Source of the DNA: Micavibrio sp.
Lineage (GTDB): Bacteria; Pseudomonadota; Alphaproteobacteria; Micavibrionales; UBA2020
Direction: 5' to 3'
Length of the DNA: 64,000 nt
Assembly: GCA_028283745.1 (NCBI GenBank)
Contig: JAPWJZ010000001.1
Coordinates: 310,001 to 374,000 of the forward strand
Below are positions 55,581 to 64,000 of this stretch, piece after piece. Position numbers and translations under genes: made by a program. The notes under the pieces are model-generated. The model made no database searches, was not told the origin of the DNA, and saw nothing but the letters and a program-made list of their open reading frames with translations. Position 1 is the stretch's first letter. Every line of letters begins with the position of its first letter.

Positions 55581-57362
55581 ATGGACGATGCCGCAAATAA
55601 CCTGAAATTCGACCGTGGGGTGGAAAAACCCCTGCAATTCCTGTGGCCCATGCTGCGGCCCTACCGCTATCAGCTGGCAGGCGGGATACTGGGAATGTTT
55701 ATTTCCTCCGGCATGACCCTTGCGCTGGGCTGGGGGCTGAAGGGCATAGTGGACCGCGCCTTTGCCGCCCATAACGACCATTTCCTCAACCAGGCGCTGT
55801 TAATGCTCATCGGCCTTGTGCTGCTCATGGCCATTGCCAGCTATACACGCATCCGCCTTGTGTACCTTGTGGCCGAAAAGGTCATCCGCGACCTGCGCGT
55901 TAAAATTTACCGCCACCTGCTGGGGCTGGACCCCGCGTTTTTTGAACAGCACAAAACCGGTGATCAAATCTCCCGCATCAATGCCGATACGACGGTGCTG
56001 CAACTGGTGGTTACCACCAACCTGCCCATGGCGTTCCGGCATGCGCTGATGCTGATTGGCGGCACGGTAATGCTGTGCGTCGTCAGCCCTTCCATGACGG
56101 GCATGGTGCTGCTGGCGGTGCCGGTGGTGCTGGGGCCTATTTTGTGGTTCGGCCGCCGCGTGCGCGCCAAGTCGCGCGATACGCAGACGCGGGTGGGGGA
56201 TGTCAGCGCTTATAGCCTTGAAACGCTGCAGGGTATCCAGACAATCCAGTCCTTCGGCTATGAAGATGCGGCGGCAGCGCATTTCACCGGACTTGCGGAT
56301 AGCACGTACCGCACTGCTATGCGCTACATAAATACCCGTGCGTTTCTGGTGTCTTACGTTATCTCGACGGTATTTGGTGCCATCGGCATCGTCCTCTGGG
56401 CCGGCGGGCACAAGGTTTTAAGCGGTGAAATGACGGCGGGCGATTTGTCGGCGTTCATCTTTTACGTGGCGATGGTGGCGGGGGCTGTTACGGCTATCAG
56501 CGAGTCTTTAAGCGACTTCAACCGCGCCAGCGGCGCGGCAGACCGTATTCAAAGCCTGTTTGAAACCAGCCCCGCGCTGGCCATGCACGAAACCCTGCAT
56601 CAGTTGCCGGAGAAGATTGCGGGCAACATAAGCTTGACGGATGTGACCTTCCGTTACCCGACGCGGCCGGAGCACAAGGCGCTCAACAACATCAGCTTCA
56701 ACGTCAAGGCGGGGCAGGTTGTGGCGCTGGTCGGCCCCAGCGGCGCTGGCAAAACAACGGTCTTTCAGCTGCTGCAACGGTTCTATGATCCGGAGCAGGG
56801 CGCGGTGAGCATTGACGGCGAAAACGTGGCCGGGCTTGACCCGCGCGCACTGCGCCGCCATCTCAGCGTTGTATCGCAGGACCCTGCTATATTCTCCCTC
56901 ACCGTGGCGGATAACATCCGTATTGGCCGGCCCGAGGCGAGCGATGCGGAGGTGCAGCACGCCGCCGAGCTGGCGCAGGCGCATGACTTTATCGCCGCGC
57001 TGCCGCAGAAGTACCAGACGATTGTGGGGGAACGCGGCAGCCGCCTTTCCGGTGGGCAGAAGCAACGCATAGCCATTGCCCGCGCGATTTTGAAGGATGC
57101 TAAAATTCTGCTGCTGGATGAAGCAACCTCGGCGCTTGATTCAGCGAACGAGATTGCCGTGCATCACGCGCTTAAAAACCTCATGGCAGGCCGCACGACG
57201 CTGATTATTGCCCACCGCCTGTCAACCGTGCAGAACGCCGATAAAATTATCGTCATGGATAAAGGCGACGTTGTTTCCGAAGGCGCTCACGGCGACCTGT
57301 ATGGCAAGGCAGAGCTATATACACATCTTGCCGGATTGCAGATGGACCTGAAGGCGGGTTAA
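55581..57362 (+). CDS. ABC exporter, fused permease-ATPase (MsbA-like)
   Basis: Half-transporter of 593 residues that probably works as a homodimer. The permease region (about 25-325, six helices) is followed by an ATPase domain: Walker A GPSGAGKTT, signature RLSGGQKQRIAIARAIL, Walker B ILLLDEATSALD and an H-loop in IIAHRLS. The type is that of lipid or drug flippases (MsbA/ABCB family), but the substrate cannot be read from sequence. ATG 55581 follows AGAGGTG; an upstream in-frame ATG at 55506 is not preceded by a ribosome site. Monocistronic with its own terminator. Confidence 0.9.
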   Translation: MDDAANNLKFDRGVEKPLQFLWPMLRPYRYQLAGGILGMFISSGMTLALGWGLKGIVDRAFAAHNDHFLNQALLMLIGLVLLMAIASYTRIRLVYLVAEKVIRDLRVKIYRHLLGLDPAFFEQHKTGDQISRINADTTVLQLVVTTNLPMAFRHALMLIGGTVMLCVVSPSMTGMVLLAVPVVLGPILWFGRRVRAKSRDTQTRVGDVSAYSLETLQGIQTIQSFGYEDAAAAHFTGLADSTYRTAMRYINTRAFLVSYVISTVFGAIGIVLWAGGHKVLSGEMTAGDLSAFIFYVAMVAGAVTAISESLSDFNRASGAADRIQSLFETSPALAMHETLHQLPEKIAGNISLTDVTFRYPTRPEHKALNNISFNVKAGQVVALVGPSGAGKTTVFQLLQRFYDPEQGAVSIDGENVAGLDPRALRRHLSVVSQDPAIFSLTVADNIRIGRPEASDAEVQHAAELAQAHDFIAALPQKYQTIVGERGSRLSGGQKQRIAIARAILKDAKILLLDEATSALDSANEIAVHHALKNLMAGRTTLIIAHRLSTVQNADKIIVMDKGDVVSEGAHGDLYGKAELYTHLAGLQMDLKAG

Positions 57363-57380
57363 CACGGTTAAAGGCGACAT

Positions 57381-57417
57381 AAAAAAAGCGGGGCTTGTGA
57401 AAGCCCCGCTTTTTTTA
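57381..57417. terminator. Bidirectional terminator between the ABC exporter and the OmpA-like gene
   Basis: A perfect 16-bp stem (AAAAAAAGCGGGGCTT pairing with AAGCCCCGCTTTTTTT) with a GTGA loop. A-runs and T-runs on both sides allow it to stop transcription from both genes. Confidence 0.92.
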
Positions 57418-57435
57418 TTCGATAATGCTTCGGCG

Positions 57436-58836
57436 TTAATCGCGTACAAAAATAAGGTCGACGCGGTCAAGCGGGGTGCGGTCGGTTTCCGTGCCCATGG
57501 CGCGTACATCGACCCGGGCGGGCTTAATACCCTTGTCCATCAGGTAGGAACGCACAGACAGCACGCGGGAGAGGGAAATACGGCGCGCGCTTGATTTGCC
57601 GCCGTCTTCACCCGTTGCAAAGCCGCGCACCTGTACGCGGCCCGTAACGCTCTCGTTCATCTGCTTTACGATATTGTCTAGCTTCTGGCGCGTTTCGGGC
57701 GACAGGTCGCTGGTATTGGCGCTGAAGTCCAGCGACAGGTCCGCCATGGTCGGCACAACCGGCATGGTATCCGCCGATTGTTCGACCGGCGTGGTATTCA
57801 CGGGGGCGGCTTCATCAATCACCGCGCCTTTAACGGGCGGGTTCACAGGTTCAGCTGCGGGTGTGGTTACAGCGGGTGCCGCTACAACAGGCGCGGTGGG
57901 CGCAGCCACGGGGGCGGGTAGTGATTCAGGCGCGGCGACTTCCGCAGGCGGTGCGGCGGGCGGCGTTTCAACCGGGGCGTTGCTGCTGGGCGTGACAGGC
58001 GCAACCGGGCGCGGCTGAACAGGAGCCAGAACGGCGGGCGGCATGCTGGGCGGTTTGCTGACGATGGCGGGCTTTGCCGCGCTGGGCGCTGGCACGGCAT
58101 CAACCGTCGGCTGGAACTGCGGGCGGTCAAAGTCATTTTCCGCCAGTTGAACGCGCTCGGTCTTTTTGGCGGATGCTTTAATCAGCACAGCTTTGGGCGC
58201 AGCTTTCGGGCGGGGTGCTTCGACGATGGGCTGCATGAATTTATGCTTCGGCACGGATGCCGTGATTTCATCACCGGACAGGCTGGCTTCAGCCGCCGGC
58301 TGCGCATCAATCATCACGGTCGGCGTTGCGCTGGCAACTACTGCGCGGCGTGCCGTGGGCGCAACCGTCAGGTAGGGTTGGTATGCGGCGGCTGCGGATG
58401 TTGCAGCGGCGCCATCATGCGCCGCGGCCAGCAACTGGCGTGCGGGCATGGCAGCCGGAGCGGCGGCAACGGCAGGTGCGGTAACGACCGGGGCCGGGGC
58501 GACAGGCGCGGGCGCTATGGGTGCGGGTGCTGCAACGGCTTCCACAACCGGCGTAATCAGGCGGCCACGCGGGCCTTGTGCGAAGGGCGAGGTGGTTTGC
58601 TGTACTGCCATAGGCTGTGCGGCGGCGGTGATGGGCGCGGGCAGGTTTTCGGCATCCACCTTGCGGCTTTGGAAGTCTGCCGCCGCATCGGCATCCGTAT
58701 CGCCGATGGCGGTGAGGTCCATTTCAATCGCCGGTTTATCGGCGACTTTATAGTCGCGCAGGTATTGCGCGCCAGCGGGTGAGGAAAGGCACAGCAAGGC
58801 AACCATTGCCGTTGCAGTCAGGAAAGATTTTTTCAT
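57436..58836 (-). CDS. OmpA-family envelope protein with a long Pro/Ala-rich spacer
   Basis: A protein of 466 residues. The signal peptide is about 1-23 (ends AGA). Residues about 85-350 are a low-complexity stretch of Ala, Pro and Val. The C-terminal 110 residues (ADLSLDFSANTSDLSPETRQKLDNI, then VRGFATGEDGGKSSARRISLSRVLSVRSYLMDKG) form a divergent OmpA/MotB peptidoglycan-binding domain. No beta-barrel is present, so it is either periplasmic or bound to peptidoglycan. It is the last gene of the minus unit dciA-efp-suhB. Confidence 0.82.
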   Translation of the reverse strand: MKKSFLTATAMVALLCLSSPAGAQYLRDYKVADKPAIEMDLTAIGDTDADAAADFQSRKVDAENLPAPITAAAQPMAVQQTTSPFAQGPRGRLITPVVEAVAAPAPIAPAPVAPAPVVTAPAVAAAPAAMPARQLLAAAHDGAAATSAAAAYQPYLTVAPTARRAVVASATPTVMIDAQPAAEASLSGDEITASVPKHKFMQPIVEAPRPKAAPKAVLIKASAKKTERVQLAENDFDRPQFQPTVDAVPAPSAAKPAIVSKPPSMPPAVLAPVQPRPVAPVTPSSNAPVETPPAAPPAEVAAPESLPAPVAAPTAPVVAAPAVTTPAAEPVNPPVKGAVIDEAAPVNTTPVEQSADTMPVVPTMADLSLDFSANTSDLSPETRQKLDNIVKQMNESVTGRVQVRGFATGEDGGKSSARRISLSRVLSVRSYLMDKGIKPARVDVRAMGTETDRTPLDRVDLIFVRD

Positions 58837-58851
58837 GCGAACGTCCTTATT

Positions 58852-59688
58852 TCAGGAAGCCGACTTCACTTTGTCATTTTTGCTGTCGGAAGTGGCCTGG
58901 AGTTTTTTCAGCAGTGCGCCCTGGATGGCGGGGTTGCCAACAACGATACTGCGGCCATAGATAAAGTCCTTGCCGCCGTCCATGTCGGTCACTTTGCCGC
59001 CAGCTTCCTTGACGATAAGGCTGCCGGCTGCAACATCCCACGCATTCAGCTCGCGCTCCCAGAAACCGTCGTAACGGCCGGCCGCGACGTAGCAGAGGTC
59101 GAGAGCGGCGGCGCCGAAGCGGCGGGTCGCCGACACGTGCGGGGTCACGGCTTCAAGTTCGCGCGTAAAGGTTTCAAAGTGCTTGTTGCCGAAGCGGGCG
59201 CCGCCAATCGCGACAAGCGACTGCGACAGGTCCGTGCGCGCCGAAACGCGCAGGCGTTTTGACGTGACGAAGGCACCGGTGCCTTTTTCGGCATAGAACA
59301 TTTCATCCTTGATCGGGTCGTAAACGACGCCGGCAATGATTTCCTTGTCCTTTTCCAGCGCAATGGAAATGCACCAATGCGGAATGCCGTGCAGGAAGTT
59401 GGTGGTGCCGTCGAGCGGGTCGATGATCCAGCGGAAGGTTTTATCCTCGCCCGGCTTTTCCCCGCCTTCCTCGAGCAGGAAGCCGTAGTTGGGACGCGCT
59501 TTCAGCAGCATCTCGACAATGGTTTTTTCTGCGTTGAGGTCGGCGTTGGAAACGAAGTCGCCAGGGCCCTTGCGGGACACCTGCAGGTTTTCAACTTCTC
59601 CGAAGTCACGGATCAGCTTGCGGCCGGCTTTTTCAGCGGCCTCGACCATGACATTCAGGTTTGCGGAGCGGCGGGCGTTAACAACCAT
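58852..59688 (-). CDS. suhB: Inositol monophosphatase family protein SuhB
   Basis: Metal-dependent phosphatase; 278 residues. The metal site is WIIDPLDGTTNFLHG (Asp-Pro-Leu-Asp at 90-93), with Glu73-Glu74 in LLEEGG and the C-terminal NAWDVAAGSLIVKEAGG. SuhB-type proteins also take part in rRNA transcription antitermination. ATG 59688 is five bases from the efp stop. The final 20 residues are a charged tail. Confidence 0.94.
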   Translation of the reverse strand: MVVNARRSANLNVMVEAAEKAGRKLIRDFGEVENLQVSRKGPGDFVSNADLNAEKTIVEMLLKARPNYGFLLEEGGEKPGEDKTFRWIIDPLDGTTNFLHGIPHWCISIALEKDKEIIAGVVYDPIKDEMFYAEKGTGAFVTSKRLRVSARTDLSQSLVAIGGARFGNKHFETFTRELEAVTPHVSATRRFGAAALDLCYVAAGRYDGFWERELNAWDVAAGSLIVKEAGGKVTDMDGGKDFIYGRSIVVGNPAIQGALLKKLQATSDSKNDKVKSAS

Positions 59689-59693
59689 TTTGA

Positions 59694-60263
59694 TCAGTCT
59701 TTCGCACGCTCGACATAGGAAGCGTCAGCCGTTTTCACGACGATGCGGGTGCCGGAACCAATGTGGGGCGGAACCATGACGCGCACGCCGTTTTCAAGAA
59801 CGGCGGGCTTGTACGACGACGATGCCGTCTGGCCTTTCACAACCGGGTCCGCCTCGACGATTTCCATCGTGACGGTTTCAGGCAGGGTGACGTTAAGCGG
59901 GCGGCCTTCGTACATCTGCATCTGGCAGATCATGCCGTCCTTCAGGAACGGGGCGGGTTCGCCGATAAGGTCTTTCGCCACGATAAGCTGTTCGTAGTTT
60001 TCAACCTGCATGAAGGTGTATTCGTCGCCGTTGGCGTAGAGGAACTGGTATTCCTCCTCATCAACGCGGGCGCGCTCGATCATGTCATGGGTTGCGAAGC
60101 GCACATCGGTTTTGTTGCCGGACGCGATATCGCGCATGACGACCTGCGCCACAGCGGCGCCTTTACCGGGGGAGCGCAATTCGTTCTCCATTACGACCCA
60201 GAGTTTGCTGTTGTATTCGACGACCATGCCCTTGCGGAGAGTGTTTGCGGCAACTTTTGCCAT
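59694..60263 (-). CDS. efp: Elongation factor P
   Basis: Rescues ribosomes stalled on proline stretches; 189 residues with three beta-barrel domains. The tip loop ELRSPGKGAAV holds Lys34, the site that is modified with beta-lysine in E. coli; modification here is unknown, and no modifying gene lies in the window. The C-terminal OB domain ends in GSGTRIVVKTADASYVERA. It lies in the minus unit between dciA and suhB. The nearby Pro-rich proteins (AsmA-like, OmpA-like) would be expected clients. Confidence 0.95.
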   Translation of the reverse strand: MAKVAANTLRKGMVVEYNSKLWVVMENELRSPGKGAAVAQVVMRDIASGNKTDVRFATHDMIERARVDEEEYQFLYANGDEYTFMQVENYEQLIVAKDLIGEPAPFLKDGMICQMQMYEGRPLNVTLPETVTMEIVEADPVVKGQTASSSYKPAVLENGVRVMVPPHIGSGTRIVVKTADASYVERAKD

Positions 60264-60317
60264 AGGAGATGCACCTTGTTGTTGGGTGTTTTTACATATT
60301 GTTTATCGCGGCAGGAG

Positions 60318-60824
60318 CTACTCCTTGCGCGAGAGGATTGCTTTTCCTAAATTCTTTAGCGCTGTTTGTAAATCGTTTTCTTGAATTCCGGCCACCAGTG
60401 CATCGACCTTTTGTTGTTCTTGCAGGGTCAGGGGCTTGGTTTTAACTTTCGGAGGTGCTTTTTTATCCATAATGCTGTCATTCTGGATGATTTTGATGTC
60501 CTTGATGGCGGCATAGCCGAAGAACATGTTCAGGCGCTCGATAAGAAGGCCTTTCTGGTAGCTGAATTCAAGCGCATAGGCTGGCTTGACCGCCAGCACA
60601 AGCACGGCCTGCGCTGCTTCCTTGTCCTTTTCAGCCTTACGTTGAAACTTTAAATCCTGCGGCAAGGCATGTGCCGCCATTTCAGGACCTGCAATAGATG
60701 CCCATTGGGATACCATTTTGCCGAACAGCAGGTTTTTGCGGCCAAAAATATCTTTGGTCAGGCCCGGCATTAGGTCGGACATCGGCTTCGGGCGGTTGCC
60801 CGTATTGCGGTTATCAGTTGTCAT
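60318..60824 (-). CDS. dciA: DciA/DUF721 family protein
   Basis: Small protein (168 residues) of the DUF721 family, whose members include the DciA replicative helicase loader. The family core is FGRKNLLFGKMVSQWASIAGPEMAAHALPQDLKF and VLVLAVKPAYALEFSYQKGLLIERLNMFFGYAAIKDIKI. The C-terminus is a basic linker and helix. It is divergent from mutY with 29 bp between start codons. Helicase-loading function is inferred from family only. Confidence 0.8.
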   Translation of the reverse strand: MTTDNRNTGNRPKPMSDLMPGLTKDIFGRKNLLFGKMVSQWASIAGPEMAAHALPQDLKFQRKAEKDKEAAQAVLVLAVKPAYALEFSYQKGLLIERLNMFFGYAAIKDIKIIQNDSIMDKKAPPKVKTKPLTLQEQQKVDALVAGIQENDLQTALKNLGKAILSRKE

Positions 60825-60853
60825 GGGGCATAAGTATGTCTATTTAAAACCTT

Positions 60854-61942
60854 ATGTCCAGCAAGAAGAAATCAGCAAAAACCGCCCATCTGCAGGAAGA
60901 ACTGCTGGCGTGGTTTGACCGCCACCGGCGCGTCATGCCATGGCGCGCGCTAAAGGGCAGGCGGCCCAACCCCTATCATGTCTGGCTGTCTGAAATCATG
61001 CTGCAGCAGACGACGGTGATTACTGTAGGCCCGTACTTTATAAAGTTCATCGGCAGGTGGCCGACAGTGAACGCCCTTGCGGCGGCAAAGCTGGATGATG
61101 TGCTGGCGGCATGGGCCGGGCTTGGCTATTACGCCCGCGCGCGCAACCTGCATAAATGCGCAGTGACCGTGGCCGAACAATATAAAGGCCGTTTCCCTGA
61201 AACGGTTGAAGGGTTGCTGGAACTGCCGGGCGTGGGGCCTTATACAGCGGCGGCCATTACCTCCATCGCCTTCGACAAGCCTGCCGTTGCGGTAGATGGC
61301 AACGTCGAGCGTGTTGTCAGCCGTTTCTTTAAAATTGAAGAACCGCTGCCGCTCTCAAAGCCTGGCATTAAAACCCGCGCGGCTGAATTAGCTGAAGGCG
61401 TGCCGCGCCCCGGCGATTTTACGCAGGCTTTCATGGAATTGGGTGCGACCGTCTGTACGCCGCGTAAACCCAAATGCGCCGCATGCCCGTGGCGGCAGGA
61501 TTGCGTGGGCCGCAAGGCCGGCATTGCCGAAGAACTGCCGCGCAAACTTGCCAAGGCCGTCAAGCCCATGCGCTTCGGCAAAGTCTTCTGGCTCAAGGAT
61601 TCAAAAGGCAGCTTCCTTATTCACAAGCGCCAGGGGCAGGGGCTTTATGAGGGTATGTACCAGTTGCCAACGACCGACTGGCTGGCAGACGCCGCCAGCG
61701 CCAAAGACCTGCCGCCGCCCGTTGCCGCCAAAGGGCTTGGGGCCTTGGGCGTGGAAGTGCGGCACAGTTTCACACATTTCGACCTTATTTTGGAAATATG
61801 GTCCGGCAGGGCCCCAAAAACCGTGGCTTTACCCGGCGCCATATGGGTGACCCTTGATAATATGGACGACTATGCGCTGCCGACGCTGATGAAAAAGGCC
61901 ATTCGCCTTTGCACCGTAAGGCCCCCTAAACGGCGGGCTTGA
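60854..61942 (+). CDS. mutY: A/G-specific adenine glycosylase
   Basis: Removes adenine paired with 8-oxoguanine; 362 residues. The helix-hairpin-helix LPGVGPYTAAAI is followed by the catalytic Asp in VAVDGNVERV, the catalytic Glu is in SEIMLQQTTV, and the 4Fe-4S cluster is bound by C-x6-C-x2-C-x5-C (CTPRKPKCAACPWRQDC). The C-terminal MutT-like domain that recognises 8-oxoguanine is complete. Confidence 0.95.
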   Translation: MSSKKKSAKTAHLQEELLAWFDRHRRVMPWRALKGRRPNPYHVWLSEIMLQQTTVITVGPYFIKFIGRWPTVNALAAAKLDDVLAAWAGLGYYARARNLHKCAVTVAEQYKGRFPETVEGLLELPGVGPYTAAAITSIAFDKPAVAVDGNVERVVSRFFKIEEPLPLSKPGIKTRAAELAEGVPRPGDFTQAFMELGATVCTPRKPKCAACPWRQDCVGRKAGIAEELPRKLAKAVKPMRFGKVFWLKDSKGSFLIHKRQGQGLYEGMYQLPTTDWLADAASAKDLPPPVAAKGLGALGVEVRHSFTHFDLILEIWSGRAPKTVALPGAIWVTLDNMDDYALPTLMKKAIRLCTVRPPKRRA

Positions 61943-61967
61943 GAAAACCGTTATCCGCCACTATGAT
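61939..61967 (+). promoter_or_regulatory. Sigma-70 type promoter of the exported protein
   Basis: TTGAGA at 61939-61944, a 17-bp spacer and TATGAT at 61962-61967, starting within the mutY stop region and about 33 bases before the next GTG start. Confidence 0.55.
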
Positions 61968-62000
61968 ATTGAAATTCAATGGTCTTGAGGGAGACAAGCT

Positions 62001-62816
62001 GTGAGATTCGTTGCCATGCGTTTCATGATTGCGGTTATGTGCTATCTCGCGTTCAGCTTTGCCGTTAGCGACATGGCGAAGGCTGCAACGCCGCAGAATG
62101 ATATGGGTGAGTCATATGCTGCCCCGACCTTCCGCGAGTTGTCGCAAACCTTTGTCATGATGGATGGCATGGATATCAGCGACCCCATCATCTCGCAGGA
62201 ATATGCCAAGCTTATGTATTGCGACTTGTGGAAGGAAAACAGCAAGAACGACTTTGACTGGAACAAGATCCGCCAGATGATCTCGAACCGTGTTATGTCG
62301 AAAAAAGATTATTACCGCATCCAGTTCGAAGTCGGCGGTACTATTTTCCTTGGCACCTATAACTTTGAAACGCAGGATTTCCCTTTTACCAAGCAAAGCT
62401 CTCTGACGCGCGTCGGGTCTATGATGTTGCTGGCGCCTAATACGGGTCGGCGTGGCCCGCAGCCCGGTGACCCCATGCCTCTCTGCACGGATACAGATAT
62501 GTCGCCGTACATGCCTATTTACTACATCCTGATCATGAACCAGCCGCTGACCTTTGACCGCCTGAAGATTCCCATGGATGAGGCGAAAATTCTGCTGGAT
62601 AAAATGACGGCAGCGCGCAACCTTGACCGCCGCCTTTATGTGCGTTTCCGCTTCCGTGTACAGTCGGTGGACAAAGTTCAGGCGCTGAAAAAAAGAGGTG
62701 GCCAGCTTGACCTGCGGACAGCCCGTGCGCAAATGCATGGCGAGCTGACGCAGGCAGATGTGTTCCTTGATCCAGATATGACCAAGTGGCTGGCGTCTGT
62801 GCCGCTTAAACAGTAA
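62001..62816 (+). CDS. Exported protein of unknown function (DUF4852-like)
   Basis: A protein of 271 residues. A signal peptide occupies about 1-28 (cut after AKA). The mature part contains FRELSQTFVMMDGMDISDPIISQEYAKLMYC, and later DEAKILLDKMTAARNLDRRLYVRFRFRVQSV. To me this recalls DUF4852, a family of alphaproteobacterial periplasmic proteins without known function, though I cannot verify the match. The start is GTG 62001 because GAGGGAGA lies 7 bases upstream; ATG 62016 would lack a ribosome site and shorten the signal peptide. It has its own promoter and terminator. Confidence 0.7.
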   Translation: MRFVAMRFMIAVMCYLAFSFAVSDMAKAATPQNDMGESYAAPTFRELSQTFVMMDGMDISDPIISQEYAKLMYCDLWKENSKNDFDWNKIRQMISNRVMSKKDYYRIQFEVGGTIFLGTYNFETQDFPFTKQSSLTRVGSMMLLAPNTGRRGPQPGDPMPLCTDTDMSPYMPIYYILIMNQPLTFDRLKIPMDEAKILLDKMTAARNLDRRLYVRFRFRVQSVDKVQALKKRGGQLDLRTARAQMHGELTQADVFLDPDMTKWLASVPLKQ

Positions 62817-62838
62817 CTATTTCAAGTTACCAATAATC

Positions 62839-62871
62839 AAAAACCCCCTTGCTCACAGCAAGGGGGTTTTT
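62839..62871. terminator. Bidirectional terminator between the exported protein and ccrM
   Basis: A 12-bp stem (AAAAACCCCCTT pairing with AAGGGGGTTTTT) with a nine-base loop, followed by AGTTTT on the plus strand and by A-to-T tracts on the minus strand. Confidence 0.9.
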
Positions 62872-62896
62872 AGTTTTGGAGGTTCGTTAAAACTTG

Positions 62897-64000
<1,104 letters not shown>

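Overview
This is a 64 kb stretch of ordinary, densely coding chromosome from an alphaproteobacterium. The lineage call rests on several points: the order nuo - birA - rnj - DUF1467 - proS - lolCE - lolD - dnaE; the block rpsB-tsf-pyrH-frr-uppS-cdsA-dxr-rseP-bamA-skp-lpxD-fabZ-lpxA-lpxI-lpxB, with LpxI in place of LpxH; RNase J; a plant-type glutamate-cysteine ligase; and a CcrM-type GANTC methyltransferase. G+C is moderately high. I infer a Rhodospirillales- or Micavibrio-like relative, but no marker here fixes the genus. I see no rRNA, tRNA, insertion sequence, prophage or CRISPR array.

Layout. (1) 1-14300, plus strand: the tail of the respiratory complex I operon (nuoF to nuoN, with an SRPBCC gene wedged between nuoF and nuoG), then birA, RNase J, a DUF1467 membrane protein and a small exported protein. 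(2) 14301-17768: a eukaryote/archaeon-like proS and the LolC/E-LolD lipoprotein exporter. (3) 17777-25812: two unknown minus-strand genes, dnaE, a phosphoribosyltransferase-like orphan, a small membrane protein and glutamate-cysteine ligase. (4) 25813-44270: the translation and envelope supercluster, which links S2, EF-Ts and ribosome recycling to undecaprenyl-PP, CDP-diacylglycerol and isoprenoid synthesis, BamA/Skp outer-membrane assembly, lipid A synthesis and a large AsmA-like protein. (5) 44339-48014, minus strand: a TPR-methyltransferase, fumC and a ribbon-helix-helix protein. (6) 48120-52901: valS, a DUF4442 thioesterase-like protein, a nucleoside deoxyribosyltransferase-like protein, a small membrane protein and a minus-strand beta-solenoid protein with exact 17-residue repeats. 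(7) 53033-64000: a Nudix fusion protein that appears to be leaderless, an Hsp20 gene under a ROSE-like RNA thermometer, L31, an ABC exporter, a minus-strand unit dciA-efp-suhB-ompA-like, mutY, an exported protein and the 3' part of ccrM.

Most genes are packed with ATGA/GTGA or 8-bp overlaps, so the plus-strand blocks are probably long polycistronic units. The least explained items are the 17-residue-repeat protein, the Nudix fusion with its leaderless start, the ROSE-like leader, the phosphoribosyltransferase-like orphan and the long palindrome between rpsB and tsf. I did not find a convincing wholly new multi-gene system.
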